NCBI GenBank assembly: GCA_948146395.1
Contig: OX411547.1
Span: 31,042,614 to 31,106,613 of the forward strand
Source of the DNA: Fragum whitleyi
Taxonomy: Eukaryota; Mollusca; Bivalvia; Cardiida; Cardiidae
Reading direction: 5' to 3'
DNA: 64,000 nt
In this document: piece by piece, positions 20,940-31,568 of the stretch
Layout of the letters: every line of letters begins with the position of its first letter
How positions within the stretch are numbered: the first letter of the stretch is position 1
Notes under the pieces: generated by a model
The model's input: the letters and a program-made list of their open reading frames with translations, nothing else
Told to the model about the DNA's origin: nothing
Databases searched by the model: none
Position numbers and translations under genes: made by a program

Positions 20940-22795
20940 TGTAACGTGAACTGTATTGCAGTAGTAGTACATAGTTAAAAGAAGCATGAATAATAAAATT
21001 AGTACTTTAAAGAGTTATGATTCAGGTTTAAAAGAGGCATTTTCTGTACTACTAATTATTTATAAAAATCAGAATAATTAAAATCGTACTTTAAAGAGTG
21101 AAGGCACGGATCAAATAATGAAATATGTTCTCAACAAGTACTAAAAGGTTTAGTTACTGATTGTCAGAAGAATTCACTTGACTTATATACTTCTAGTTAC
21201 ATTTATGACTTCAAATTATTACTGGACTCTGATCTATTTGGGAACATTGAAAAAATACAATTATTACTCTATAGAGTTATGGTGCAGATTTCAAGAAGTA
21301 TTTAATCGACTCTAAGCTGTTTAAGAACATTGAAATAAACCAAAAACACCCTAAATAATTATGGTACAGATTGAAATAAGTATTTAATTGAATCTAAATT
21401 GTTTAAGAACATTGAACTTATAAAATTTGTACTCTAAAGAGTAAGACTTAGACTTAGAGAAGTGTTAGAGAAGTGTTTCATGGACTTCAAGTTGTTAAAG
21501 AACATTGATATAATGAAATAAGTACTCTAAAGAGGTATGGTACAGATTGAAATAAGTATCTAGGGGACTTCAAATTGTTAAAGAACATTGAATAATCAAA
21601 TAAGTGCTTTAAAGGGTTATGGTACATATTGAAAGAAATTCAATTGAATCCAAATTGTTTAAGAACATTGAAAAAATATAATTTGTATTCTTAAGAGTTC
21701 TGGTACAGATTGAAAGAAGTATTTAATAGACTCGAAATTGTTAAAGAACATTGACAAATAATTAAATTAGCACTCTAAAGAATTATGGTACAGATTAAAA
21801 GAACTTTTTTATGGACTCCAAATTTGTTAAAAAACGTTAAACTAATCCTATTAGCACTCTAAATGGTTATGGTACAGATTGAAAGAAGTATTGTATGGAC
21901 TCCAAGTTCTTAAAGAACATTGAAAAATCAAATAAGCACTCCTAAGTGTACAGATTGAAAGAAATATTTGACGGACTCCAAATCTTTAAAAAACAATGAA
22001 ATAAACAAATCAGTTTTTGTAAAGAGTTATGGTTTAAAATTGATAAGTATGTAATGGACTCCAAGTTGTTAAAGAACATTTAAATAATCAAATGAGCACT
22101 CTAAAGAGTTATGGTACAGATTGAAATAAGTATTAAATTGACTTCAAATTGTTAAAGAACATTATAATAATCAAAAAAGTACTCTAAAGAGTTTCTTTAC
22201 AGATTGAAAGAAGTATTTAATGGAATCCAAATTGATTAAGATCATTGAAGTTATCAAATTTGTACTCTCATGACTTTTGGTACAGATTCAAAGAAGAATT
22301 CAATCGACCTGTACTTGTAAAAGTACATTGAAATTATCAAATAAGCACTCTTAAGAGTAATGGTACAGTTTGAAAGAAATATTTCAAGGTCTCCAAATTG
22401 TTTAAGATCATTGAAATTATCAAAATTGTACTAAAAAGAGTTACGATACAGATTTTTAAGAAGTATTTAATCGACTCCAAGTTTTCAAAGAACATTGAAA
22501 TAATCAAATAAGCACTCAAAAGACTTATGGTAGAGATTGAAAGAAATATTTTACAGACTCCAAATTGTTAAGGAACATTGAAATAATCAAATTATTAAAA
22601 TAGATCAAATTAATTTTCTAAAGAGTGATGATACAGATTTAAAGAAGTATCTTAATAGCTCTTACTTGTTGAAGAACATTGAAATAATCAATTTAGTACT
22701 CTAAGGAGTTATGGACCAGATATAAAGAAGTATTGAATGGACTGCAAATTCTTAAAGAACATTTCATCAACCTTGAAATAATCAAATAATAATTT
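20940..22795. repeat. AT-rich tandem array, ~83 bp period, about 22 units
   Basis: Recurring blocks AAGAACATTGAAATAATCAA, ACTCTAAAGAGTTATGGTAC and AGATTGAAAGAAGTATT. Spacing measured on AAGAACATTG: 21323, 21405, 21498, 21581, 21661, 21744, about 21829, 21912, mostly 80-85 bp. Units are diverged point by point, so the array is old. The ACTCTAAAGAGT block is a small dyad. Non-coding; part of the 11.6-kb element. Confidence 0.85.
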
Positions 22796-24975
22796 TATGG
22801 ACTCCAAGTTATGGCCCGTATTCGCGTTTCTCCGATCATAGATGAGCTGGGAACGCCAAACTCGCCTCTCCCCGATTGTAGAGCTCGTCGAGACAAACAC
22901 GTAGACACCAAGATTGTTCTGATCGGACTACTGGGGGCCGAGCTACGTCCGAGGCACCTCTGAAAAGCGCCGGTTGGCCGGCACCCTAGCAACATAAACC
23001 CGATCCGCTCTAATGCGGCCGCCAATAGCCGTAGCCCCGCCAAACTCGCCACGATTGTAGTGCTTGAGGGCAGCAACAAAAGCGTACCATGATCGACTTG
23101 ATCGGCGCCTTGGCTCGGCCCAGCGTTAGTACCCGATACCAGCTGCCCTGCTCACGCGCCGTAGGGCCCCGATTCGCATTTATTCGGTCATAGATGAACT
23201 GGGTCCCCCAAACTCGCCTCGATGGTAGAGACCGAACCCCAGCAGCGATCGACGTCGAGCATTACCGACCTAGCCACTGCACTTCCGGTTTTCGACTGTG
23301 GGTGGGATGGAGGTGCAAAACTCTCCCCGATTGTAGAGCTCATCGAGACGAACACGTAGACACCAAGCTTCTCCCGATCGGCCCTCCGGGGCCGAGCTTC
23401 GGCCGCAGCGCCTCTTAAAAGCGCCGCTCCGCCGGAACCCTTTCGAAATGAGTGCGAAACGCTCTAGAGCGACCTCTTATAGCCGCAGCCCAACCAAACT
23501 CTCCACGATTGTAGTGCTTGAGTGGAGCAACAAGAGCGTACCATGATCGACTCGATCGGCGCTTTGGCTCGGCCCAGAGACGATACCCAGCGACGGCCAT
23601 TATGCTCATGCGCCCCAGGGCCCGTATTCGCGTTTCTCCACCCATAGATAAGCTAGGTCCGCCAAACTCGCCTCGTTGGAGAGACCGAGATCCAGAGGTG
23701 ATCGACGTTGAGCAATCCAGATCCAGCCACTGCACATTTCTGTCGGGGCGCCGAAAACACGATTTTTGCCTGTGGAAAGGATGGAGGAGCGAATCTCTCC
23801 CTGATCGTAGAGCTTGTCGAGACAAACAGGTAGACACCAAGAAGGTCCGATTGGCCCACTGGGGGATGAGCTTCGGTCGTAGCGCCTCTGAAAAGCACCC
23901 TAGCGACATTCGCGCGAATCGCTCTAGAGCGGCCACTTATAGCCGCAGCCCCGCCAAACTCGCCACGATTGTAATGCTAGGGGGAAGCAACAAAAGCGTA
24001 CCACTCGATTGGAGCCTTGGCTGGGCCCAGCGGCGTTACCACTCTACCGGCTCGCGCCCAAGGGCCCGTTTTCGCATTTTCTCCGGCCACAGTTGAACTG
24101 GGAACGCCAAACTCGCCTCGATGGTAGAGAGACCCAGCCCCAGCTGCGATCGACGTCGAGCAATCCCGACCCAGCTACTGCACTTCCGGCCGGGGTGCCG
24201 AAAAGACGATTTTCGCCTGTGAATAGGATGGAGGTGCGAAACTCTCCTCGATTGTAGAGCTCATCGAGATGAACTCGTAGACACCAAGATTGTCCCGATC
24301 GGTCCACTAGGGGCCGAGCTACGGCTGTAGCGCCTCTAAAAAAATCCAGTTCGGCAGGCATCCTAGCGACATCAGCGCGAATCGATCTAGAGCGACCGCT
24401 GATAGCCGCAGCCCCGTCAAACTAGCCACACCGGATTGTAGTGCTTGAGTGGAGCATCACTAATGTACCTACAAAAAAGTGATTGATGCATTAGTTAGAG
24501 CCCCGCATCGGATGTCTGAGGCTCCCGTGAACATTTCGCCTAGCAACGGCTATGAGCCGTCCAAAATCGTCCCTCGAGGGCCAGTAACCTGCCTAGGGAT
24601 CGACAGAGGTGGGGGGCAAATTCTTGGTGCTGAAAGCAAAACTATGCTTCCAGAGCAGAGCTGCATTCACTGCGCCGCTAAAATCGCGGCAAGGTGCGGC
24701 TCCAGCGCGAATCGCTCTAGCTCCGCTGCCTTACTGAGCAGCAGCCAAACCAAACTCGCCACTATTGTAGGGCTTGACTAGAGCAACACGAGGGTACCTA
24801 CAACATAGGGATCGGTGCATTGGTTCTAGTTCTGCATCGAGTGTCTCACTCCAGTGAAAATTTCGCCTCGGCGCGATCGGCCCACTTCCGGCCTAGCGAC
24901 GGCTACTGAGCCGTCCAAAATCGCCTCTCGAGGGCCTGTAACCTGCCTAGCGATCGACAGAGATACGGGGCAAAT
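22796..24975. repeat. GC-rich tandem island inside the 11.6-kb element
   Basis: An abrupt change from AT-rich array to CpG- and GC-rich DNA. Units restart at AGGGCCCGTATTCGCG-like motifs at about 22811, 23164, 23617 and 24061 (period ~450 bp, first one shorter). Shared blocks include CCAAACTCGCCACGATTGTA, GAGCTCGTCGAGACAAACAC and ATCGACGTCGAGCA. A second repeat pair follows (GAGCCGTCCAAAATCG at 24554 and 24909). Long frames exist on both strands (up to 192 codons at 23518-24096), as expected of GC-rich DNA, but they show no recognisable domain and change between units. Function and origin unknown. Confidence 0.85.
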
Positions 24976-25186
24976 TATGGGCAATTGACGCCATATGAAA
25001 ATGACATAGATCGGTGAAAACCGGTACATTTTCGACCGGAACTACTTTAATACAAACTCTTCAGAATTTTTACGGCCAAAACGCTTTGGATTTTTAGGTT
25101 TAAGAACGGAATTACCGGTGTGTAGACAGTTTTTACTGTTACACTGCTTCAACCGGTGCTATGCACTATACCCCGTCTAGATTGTC

Positions 25187-25531
25187 CTACCTAGAAAAAA
25201 CAAAATTAGTGGACCTAATCTTGATTTTTCTAGGTAAGTTTAGGGTCGAAAAGTCGCCGTTTCTCTGACAAATGTCAGGTGAAAAACGTCGACTTTTCGT
25301 GAGATTGTTTTACCTAGAAAAATCGAGATTAGTTGCACTAATCTCGAATTTTCTAGGTAAGTTTTAGGTCGAAAACTCGCCGTTTCTTTGACAATTGTCA
25401 GGTGAAAAACGGCGACTTTTCGACCTTTCGAGGTAATATTTTAGCTAGAAAAAACGAAATTAGTGGAACTAATCTCGGTTTTTCTACCTGTAGCTAGGTC
25501 GAAAATAGGCCGGCGGGAATAGCATTCCGTA
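25187..25531 (-). repeat. Right terminal inverted repeat of the 11.6-kb element
   Basis: Reverse complement of the left arm, including GGTCGAAAATAGGCCGGCGG at the outer end and the palindromic units CTAGAAAAATCGAGATTAG and GACAATTGTCAGGTGAAAAA. Shorter than the left arm by about one unit. Confidence 0.88.
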
Positions 25532-25565
25532 CAAAACAGAAAGAAGTTAAAGATAGCTCCTTTAC

Positions 25566-25714
25566 GGAAGTGGACCTGTAATAGTTCTGCAATGTTTTGG
25601 AAGTAATGAACTTAAACAGTGTTAAACGAAGTTTCCTAATGAAAATCCTCCGTCAACATTGTGAAAGTTCATGAGTTCCAAAATGTTGCAAAACAATTAT
25701 GTGTCAACTACTTC
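25566..25714. mobile_element. Palindromic ~155-bp MITE-like repeat (GTGGACCTGTAATAG family)
   Basis: Starts AAGTGGACCTGTAATAGTTC and ends with a decayed inverse (CAAAACAATTATGTGTCAACTAC). The centre has AAGTTTCCTAATGAAAATC. Family members: 40110-40264 (best preserved, ending TTCCACTACCTT), 61719-61873 and a deleted copy at 10517-10613. Non-coding. Confidence 0.7.
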
Positions 25715-26182
25715 ATGTATATCCTCACTAAATCATTCAACTAAATATTGCAGGTGTTGATAACAATTTGAGGGGTACAATACTATTGTTAGTGTTATAT
25801 ATTTATTGCACTGACCTAACACTTTGGGTCTGTGAATGTGTTCCTACTTTCTTGTCTGTAAGACAAGGAAACAATTGGGTTAATCAAGTATTTTTTTTAA
25901 ACAGGTGTCTTTTTGCCTGTCTGTCAATCTGTTTGTCTTCCTGTTTAAATTTATTTCTTCAAAAGTTTGCCCAAAGTATTAAAATTGTAAATTACCTCAA
26001 ATCTATTCAATTACAACACTCATATTTGGTATGATGATAGATCATATCAGTAAGCATTTGCTAAAAAGAAGGCAAAATTTGAGCAAACCTTGACCAAAAA
26101 ATTAGCGTGTTAAATTTACTCCATGCCATTTTTATCTGGAGATATGTTTTGGTTTAAAACTTGTTCTAATTTTGATATACAG

Positions 26183-26339
26183 ATGTGAGATGGAGACAGC
26201 CATGGGATACACCAATGAAGCAGTAGATGAGATCATGTGTTCACGTCCAGTCAAACCTCACGACAGACAGCCATGTTATGCACCATGTGTTGGAGAATGT
26301 GTGGTCAGTGAGTGGTCAGATTGGTCAAGATGTAGGCAG
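26183..26339 (+). CDS. THSD7A-like: THSD7-like gene, exon E8: TSP1 closing segment and new core
   Basis: Acceptor TTTTGATATACAG ends at 26182; donor AGGCAG|GTAAGA follows 26339. Phase 2 in (completes an AGA codon with E7), phase 0 out. It encodes CEMETAMGYTNEAVDE, DRQPCYAPCVGEC (linker) and VVSEWSDWSRCRQ, a TSP1 core with two C-mannosylation-type tryptophans. After 12.3 kb of intron the reading frame resumes exactly where E7 stopped. Confidence 0.93.
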
Positions 26340-26834
26340 GTAAGAGTTGAACTAAATCTATCAGTAGGTCTACAAGGAAAATTATGGACCACTCAAAATT
26401 CAAAGGAAAAGCCAAAAAATAATGCAAAAATAGTCAAAATGAAAATCCTAAGAGAAAAAGAAATATTTGAGCATAAGAGAAACATCTCATTACAGATAAG
26501 TGTATAAATTCTCAACAATTCTATGATACTTTCATGGTATCAATCTACATGATCTTTTGTCTCTCAAGTTGAAATTGGATTTTATTGTATTATATATATT
26601 GATGTACCTTCCAACCATATAACGTTCTCAAGGTTTAAAGGATTTAGAGTTCTTTATACATTCTAACTATATAATCTTACTAAAAGCTTAAAAAAGAAGA
26701 ATTCTTTGTCATAATGTAAATGCCAACCATTCGTTTCTTTTTTAAAGCTTTAAAAAATGGAATTCTTTATTCTTTTACCTTATAACCATATTCTTCTCAA
26801 AGCTTTGAAAACATTTTTAATTCTTGAATTCCAG

Positions 26835-27104
26835 CCTTGTACAGACCCTAACCAAGTACAAACAAGAATAAGAAAGATTTTACGTCAACCAGAACCTGAG
26901 CTGGGCAACAGCTGTCCTAGCCTCCTTGAGGAGAGATTCTGTATCAGGGGAGGTAACTGTATAGAGTACATGTGGACAATGTCTGTATGGACTAGCTGCC
27001 TTGTTAATAATGGACTAGGGGAGTGTGGTATTGGACACAGAGAGAGGTTCCCCGTCTGTAAGGACCAGAATGACAGGATTGTGGATAATTCTGAATGTGA
27101 ACAG
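26835..27104 (+). CDS. THSD7A-like: THSD7-like gene, exon E9: two TSP1 half-domains
   Basis: Acceptor TTCTTGAATTCCAG ends at 26834; donor GAACAG|GTAAAC follows 27104. Phase 0 in and out, 90 codons. It encodes QVQTRIRKIL and GNSCPSLLEERFC (end of the E8 domain), then YMWTMSVWTSCLVNNGLG with ECGIGHRERFPVC, a THSD7-type domain with an insert between the Trp motif and CGxG. The longest coding exon in the window. The frame opens a little upstream into the intron, so the start rests on the acceptor and phase. Confidence 0.93.
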
Positions 27105-28500
27105 GTAAACAGCTGTACCCAAACCTTTACTGCACTTCAAGGGTTCAGTGCAAAACTGTGTCAATGCCTATAAAAACATAGTCCCTTTGAGTGGGTAATT
27201 GCATAGCTATTGTAAGCTCGTAAATATAGGCAATTAAGACACATTTGCACATGTTTTACATTTCTGGCCATGAAAATAAACTGAGTAACATTGAATGCCA
27301 TACAGTGGTAGAATATTCACTGATGGTGCCTAAGTCATAAGGTAACTACTGAGTGCAAATGGAAGTTAGAATTCACTCAATAGACACATCAAGCTACAGG
27401 TTAATGTCAGTGTGGCTTATGTGATGACTATTACATTCCCTTAAAGTGAAAAATCAACAGCTGCTGCCCATAAGCAGATGTCTCTTTTTAACTGTAAATT
27501 ATGGCACTTGTGTAAGCCTGTTTTTGAAATTTCAAACAGTGAAAAGCCTGCTGCAAGAAAAGGTTTGAACTTTTAAGCTCACCTGAGCAAAACATGCTCA
27601 AGGGAAACTTTTGGGATTACCCAGAGTCCCTCGTCAGATGTGCGATATGAGTAGTCTGAATTCAACAACCTAAAAATTTCTCCTCTGAACCACTTGGCCA
27701 ATTTCAATGAAACTTTACCAGAATGTCCCTCGGTTGACTGTCTTCAAAAGTTGCTTGCTTAATTTTGATAGGCCCATAGATATGGGCGTTAAACAGCAGG
27801 TCTTAATTGAACCTGAAGTATTTGAAAGACATGTTGTCATCGCCTGCTGTATGTTGTGAGTGCGTGCATGCATCCCTTTGTTAACTTTTTTTTTTAAACA
27901 TCTTCTTCCTTGAAACTACTGGTCAAGATTCAACCAATCTCCACAGGAATCATCCTTTGGACATGCTCTTTCACATTTTGTTAATAAAATTCTGACTGGG
28001 CAAATGGCATGGGCTCTACGGGCTGACACGTTACAGATAAGGGTCCCATACGATAAAATAAAAAAAAAATGTTTTTATTGAAGACAGGTTTACCTGTCTT
28101 TCAATATAGGGATCGTCGCCATCGGATTCTGATAACAAACCTACATGTGTCATTACACTCAAAAAAGTAGACCCATTCATAAAAATAAACGTGGCAAAAA
28201 TAATCAATAGTGTAGCAATATACTGTAAAATTTTAGTGCTGACCTCAGGGGAGTGAACATGTGATCTATGCAGAAGTTGCCTGCAGAAACGTGTTTTACA
28301 TTTGTAAGTGGTGCCGTTTTAGGGCGTTTTCGGCTGCAATCTTTTGCATTTGCTCCAAATTTTCAATTGCATCCTACAACTGTTTTTATACATAGCATCG
28401 GCAAGCTATTTTCAGTTCCCCATTTTAGACTCCCTATTTCTCGTAAAATTGTATGTTTGTGTGTCCTTAAGGTTGCTTTATTTATCCGTCTCTCGGGCCT
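27105..28500. other. E9-E10 intron, first part: fragmentary Helentron-like and other repeats
   Basis: Around 27573 is a head AAGCTCACCTGAGCAAAACA followed by CTCTGAACCACTTGGCC blocks of the AGCTCACC family, without a clean 3' end. A short dyad AAGACAGGTTTACCTGTCTT lies near 28081-28100. The rest shows no exon-like TSP1 sequence. Confidence 0.4.
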
Positions 28501-28679
28501 GTCGTAGTGTAAATGGATAAAAACTAAAATAGCACAAGGCTATTTGAATAAACTCGTAAACCCTTGGAATTTCCTAGGTTTGAATTTTTACTTGGATTTA
28601 CGGAGAAATTTCGATGGCTTATCAAATTACTTTATTATTAGGCTTTTTTTGTCTATCCATATTGTACAGCATTTGGAAC

Positions 28680-29110
28680 ATCACTCAGTCATTTCCGTAA
28701 ACGGCAACAGATTGTGATCGTGATATTCACTCGGCAATCATCGGGCGAAGTCTCAGATAAATGTAGGTTACGGAATCGGCAGAGTTGTGACGAATGCGTT
28801 AGATTGGCCGAGTGGTGTTCCGAATGGCCTATACAGTAGTATCACGCATGCGCGACCCCAGTTTTGAGTTTCCGCTTTTGTTTTCGACAATTTTCTGCCA
28901 ATAACAGAAACTGTTTTGGAAACTGGAATGGATTTATTTGTAACATTCTGGAGTGGACTTGGAAAGAATTCTACTCAAGGCGATAAATGTTGTAGCTCGG
29001 GATTTCATTTAACGATCTGTCATTTTGGCAGTTTTGTCAAAATTGATAGTTCACCGGATAGTTCAATCCGAATCTTGATCTAGAAAAGCAGTCCCGTGGA
29101 AAAGGCCTGA
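28680..29110 (+). promoter_or_regulatory. CpG-containing stretch with NRF1-like site (possible intronic promoter)
   Basis: Within otherwise CpG-poor intron DNA there is a cluster of CpGs, including CACGCATGCGCGACC at 28843-28857, which fits the GCATGCGC core of the NRF1 consensus. It is followed by a stretch ending AAAGGCCTGAAAG|GTTGG (donor-like, 29111). This could mark an alternative promoter and first exon for the downstream part of the THSD7-like gene. It could equally be an unclassified repeat. Inference only. Confidence 0.25.
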
Positions 29111-29530
29111 AAGGTTGGTTGTCTTAACAGGTTTATATATCATTTTGTAGTAAAAATAATTTTCTACTAAGTAAGACCATATGCATGGAGAATAACCTGA
29201 AATAGAGATCGAAATATCTCAATGGAAAAATAGAAATAGAATGTTTCACTCCTGGAAGAACTTTAAACGGTATTCATAAAAAAAGCTACAGCTATTGTAC
29301 GGGAAAATACTTCTTCTTGGTATTGACTTTGACTAGTAAAAGTATAAGAATATTGGTATTACTTTCATTGCTTCTTCTATGTGGAGATAATTAGTCAAAT
29401 CCTGGATCAGATAATAAATGTAAAAGAAATTTGAACAAATTTCCAATTCAGGGCAATATTCACCATGGCAATGAAATGTTCAGCTCTTCATCAAGGGGTA
29501 AGCAATGTGTGTCATGTGGATAAACATTTT

Positions 29531-30815
29531 TTAGCTCACCTGTGCACGAAGTGCTCAAGGTGAGCTATTGGGATCGTAGAATGTCCGTCGTCAGTCGTCT
29601 GTCGTCCGTCGTCCACAATTTCTTTAAACATCTTCTCCTCCTCAACCAGTTGGCCAATCTTGATGAAACTTGGCAGGGATGTTCCTTTGGTCAAGCTCTA
29701 CCAAAGTGGTTCAAATAAATGAAATCCACCCTTAACTTTCCCTTTACCCTTAACAAAAAGGGTGAAAATATGAAAATTTTCAAAAATCTTCTTCAAAGAA
29801 TCAAAGAGCGAAAATCTTTAAAAATCTTCTTCTCTGTAACCAGATGGCAGACATCTTAAATATTTGGTGTGTAGCATCACCTAGTGGGCCTCTACCATTT
29901 TTTTCATAACAAGACCCTTGGGTCATATTTGGGCTTTGCATGGGTGCATCCCTTTATCTCTTATGAGCATGAAGGGTAAAAAATGAAAATCTTCAAAAAT
30001 CTTCTTCTCTGAAACCAGAAGGCAGACAGCTTTCATATTTGGTATGTAGCATCATCTAGTGGACCTCTACCAAGTTTGTTCATATCATACCCTGGGGTCA
30101 TATTTGGGCTTTGCCCGGGCCCAACCCTTTTTACATAGAATCAAAGAGCGAAAATCTTTAAAAAATCTTCTTCTCTGTAACCAGATGGCAGACAGCTTTA
30201 ATATTTGGTGTGTAGCATCACCTAGTGGTCCTCTACCATTTTTTTATATCAAGACCCTCGGGTCAATTCGGGCTCTGCATGGGTGCATCCCTTTATCTCT
30301 TATGAGCACGAAGGGTAAAAAAATGAAAATCTTCAAAAATCTTCTTCTATGAAACCAGATGGCAGACAGCTTTCATATTTTGTATGTAGCATCATCTAGT
30401 GGACCTCTACCAAGTTTGTTCATATCAAGACCCTAGGATCATATTTGGGCTCCACCTGGGCGCAACTCTTTTTACATAGAATCAAAGAGCGAAAATCTTT
30501 TAAAATCTTCTGTAATTGATACCAGAGGGCACACTGCTTTCATTTTTGGTATGTAGTATCATCTTGTGGGCCCCTACCTAGTTTGTTCATATCAAGACCC
30601 TGAGGTCACATTTGGGTCCACCCAGGTGCATCCCTTTTTACATAGAATCAAAGAGCAAAAAGGCATATCTGTTGGGCTCATCGCTGAAAACGTTCCATGG
30701 TATTGATCTTAGGCATTTATCTTCTTTTTGATATCTGCCTATCTAATTAATGTGATGTCCCAGGGGTCATAGAGACTCAGGTGAGCGATCTAGGACCATC
30801 TTGGTCCTCTTGTTT
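29531..30815 (+). mobile_element. Helentron/HINE-like element, AGCTCACC family, copy 2
   Basis: Starts TTAGCTCACCTGTGCACGAA and folds with AGTGCTCAAGGTGAGCT. A GTCGTCCGTCG tract follows, then tandem cores (AGATGGCAGACA at about 29843, 30020, 30185, 30358, 30525; ~165-177 bp, alternating as a ~340 bp dimer) carrying TATTTGGTGTGTAGCATCA. The 3' end has ACTCAGGTGAGC at about 30777, hairpin AGGACCATCTTGGTCCT, then CTTGTTTT. Non-coding; short frames follow the repeats. Confidence 0.78.
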
Positions 30816-30996
30816 TAAGATTTTTACACATCCACTTAATAAGTTTGACTGGAAAAAAATCGGATTTGGATCATATTGGATTGCTGGGGATAATCTATAC
30901 AATTTTATAAAACAGGGTTGCAATAATTCATATGAGTTTTTAGAATACAGGAATTGCCACCATATTTCTGTTGGTTAAATGAATATTTTTCATTTA

Positions 30997-31277
30997 GGAT
31001 ATTGAAAACTTACACTTGGGGATGAATAGCGATTATGAAGGCAGTTACCCTCTTGTTAAGCTTGAATTGGCTAGAGGGATAGGTTTATCTGGAAGTGATG
31101 AGTCTTCAAAGTAAAGCATATTCATTTGTTAGGAAGGTGCAGTTTCCATATATAACCATCAATGATTGTTTTAAATTTTTGATTCCCACTCAAGAGATCT
31201 TTTCAAAACGCCACAATTTTCATTCCAATTGTTAATATTCAGTCCTGTCTTCAATTCAGGCCTTTCAGGCCTTTGAT
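30997..31277. repeat. Dispersed ~280 bp repeat, copy B
   Basis: Near-identical to 1-282, starting AGGATATTGAAAACTTACAC and ending near CAGGCCTTTCAGGCCTTTGA. It lies about 180 bp upstream of exon E10. The high identity over 31 kb distance implies recent copying. Confidence 0.8.
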
Positions 31278-31453
31278 TTTCTGAAACTACTGTTCAGAAT
31301 TCATCCAAACTTCCTTAGAACATGCTTTTACAGATTTGTCATAAAATTCTGATCAGGCAAATGACATGTTCTCTATGGACTGTGGCATCACTGAAAAGGG
31401 GTTCCATATAATGAAAGTTAAATAAATTTCTTCTTATAAACTCTCCATTTCAG

Positions 31454-31568
31454 GCTTTAGGAGAATCCACTGAACCAGTTATTGAGTCCTGTACAGTGCC
31501 TTGTGATGTTGATTGTCTCCTGTCTGAATGGTCCCCTTGGAGTACCTGTAGTCAGACCTGCGGTGTAG
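31454..31568 (+). CDS. THSD7A-like: THSD7-like gene, exon E10: canonical TSP1 core
   Basis: Acceptor CTCTCCATTTCAG ends at 31453; donor GGTGTAG|GTAAGT follows 31568. Phase 0 in, phase 1 out. It encodes ESCTVPCDVDC (linker) and LLSEWSPWSTCSQTCGVG, with WxxWxxC and a CSQTCG O-fucosylation site. It is the source of the decayed copies that fill the following intron to about 34.75 kb. Confidence 0.95.

Larger units (their letters stand above)
13935..25531. mobile_element. 11.6-kb element with palindrome-rich terminal inverted repeats and 6-bp target duplication
   Basis: The left terminus TACGGAAT at 13935 and right terminus ATTCCGTA ending at 25531 are inverse repeats, and both are directly flanked by CAAAAC (13929-13934 and 25532-25537). 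The inverse repeats extend inward over about 460 bp on the left (to ~14397) and 345 bp on the right (from ~25187), and consist of alternating palindromic blocks. The interior carries other inserted elements, an AT-rich tandem array and a GC-rich tandem island, but no recognisable transposase, integrase or polymerase, so it is non-autonomous or gutted. A 6-bp duplication with long inverse repeats is compatible with several DNA-element groups (I recall Polinton-like and Dada-like 6-bp sites, and Galileo/Foldback-like repetitive termini); I cannot assign it. It fills the E7-E8 intron. Confidence 0.8.

Noticed and set aside
23415..24096. Overlapping 192- and 173-codon frames on opposite strands in the GC-rich island
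   Set aside because: Long frames on both strands are expected in GC-rich DNA. The frames differ from unit to unit, are Arg/Ser/Pro-rich and show no domain or splice support.
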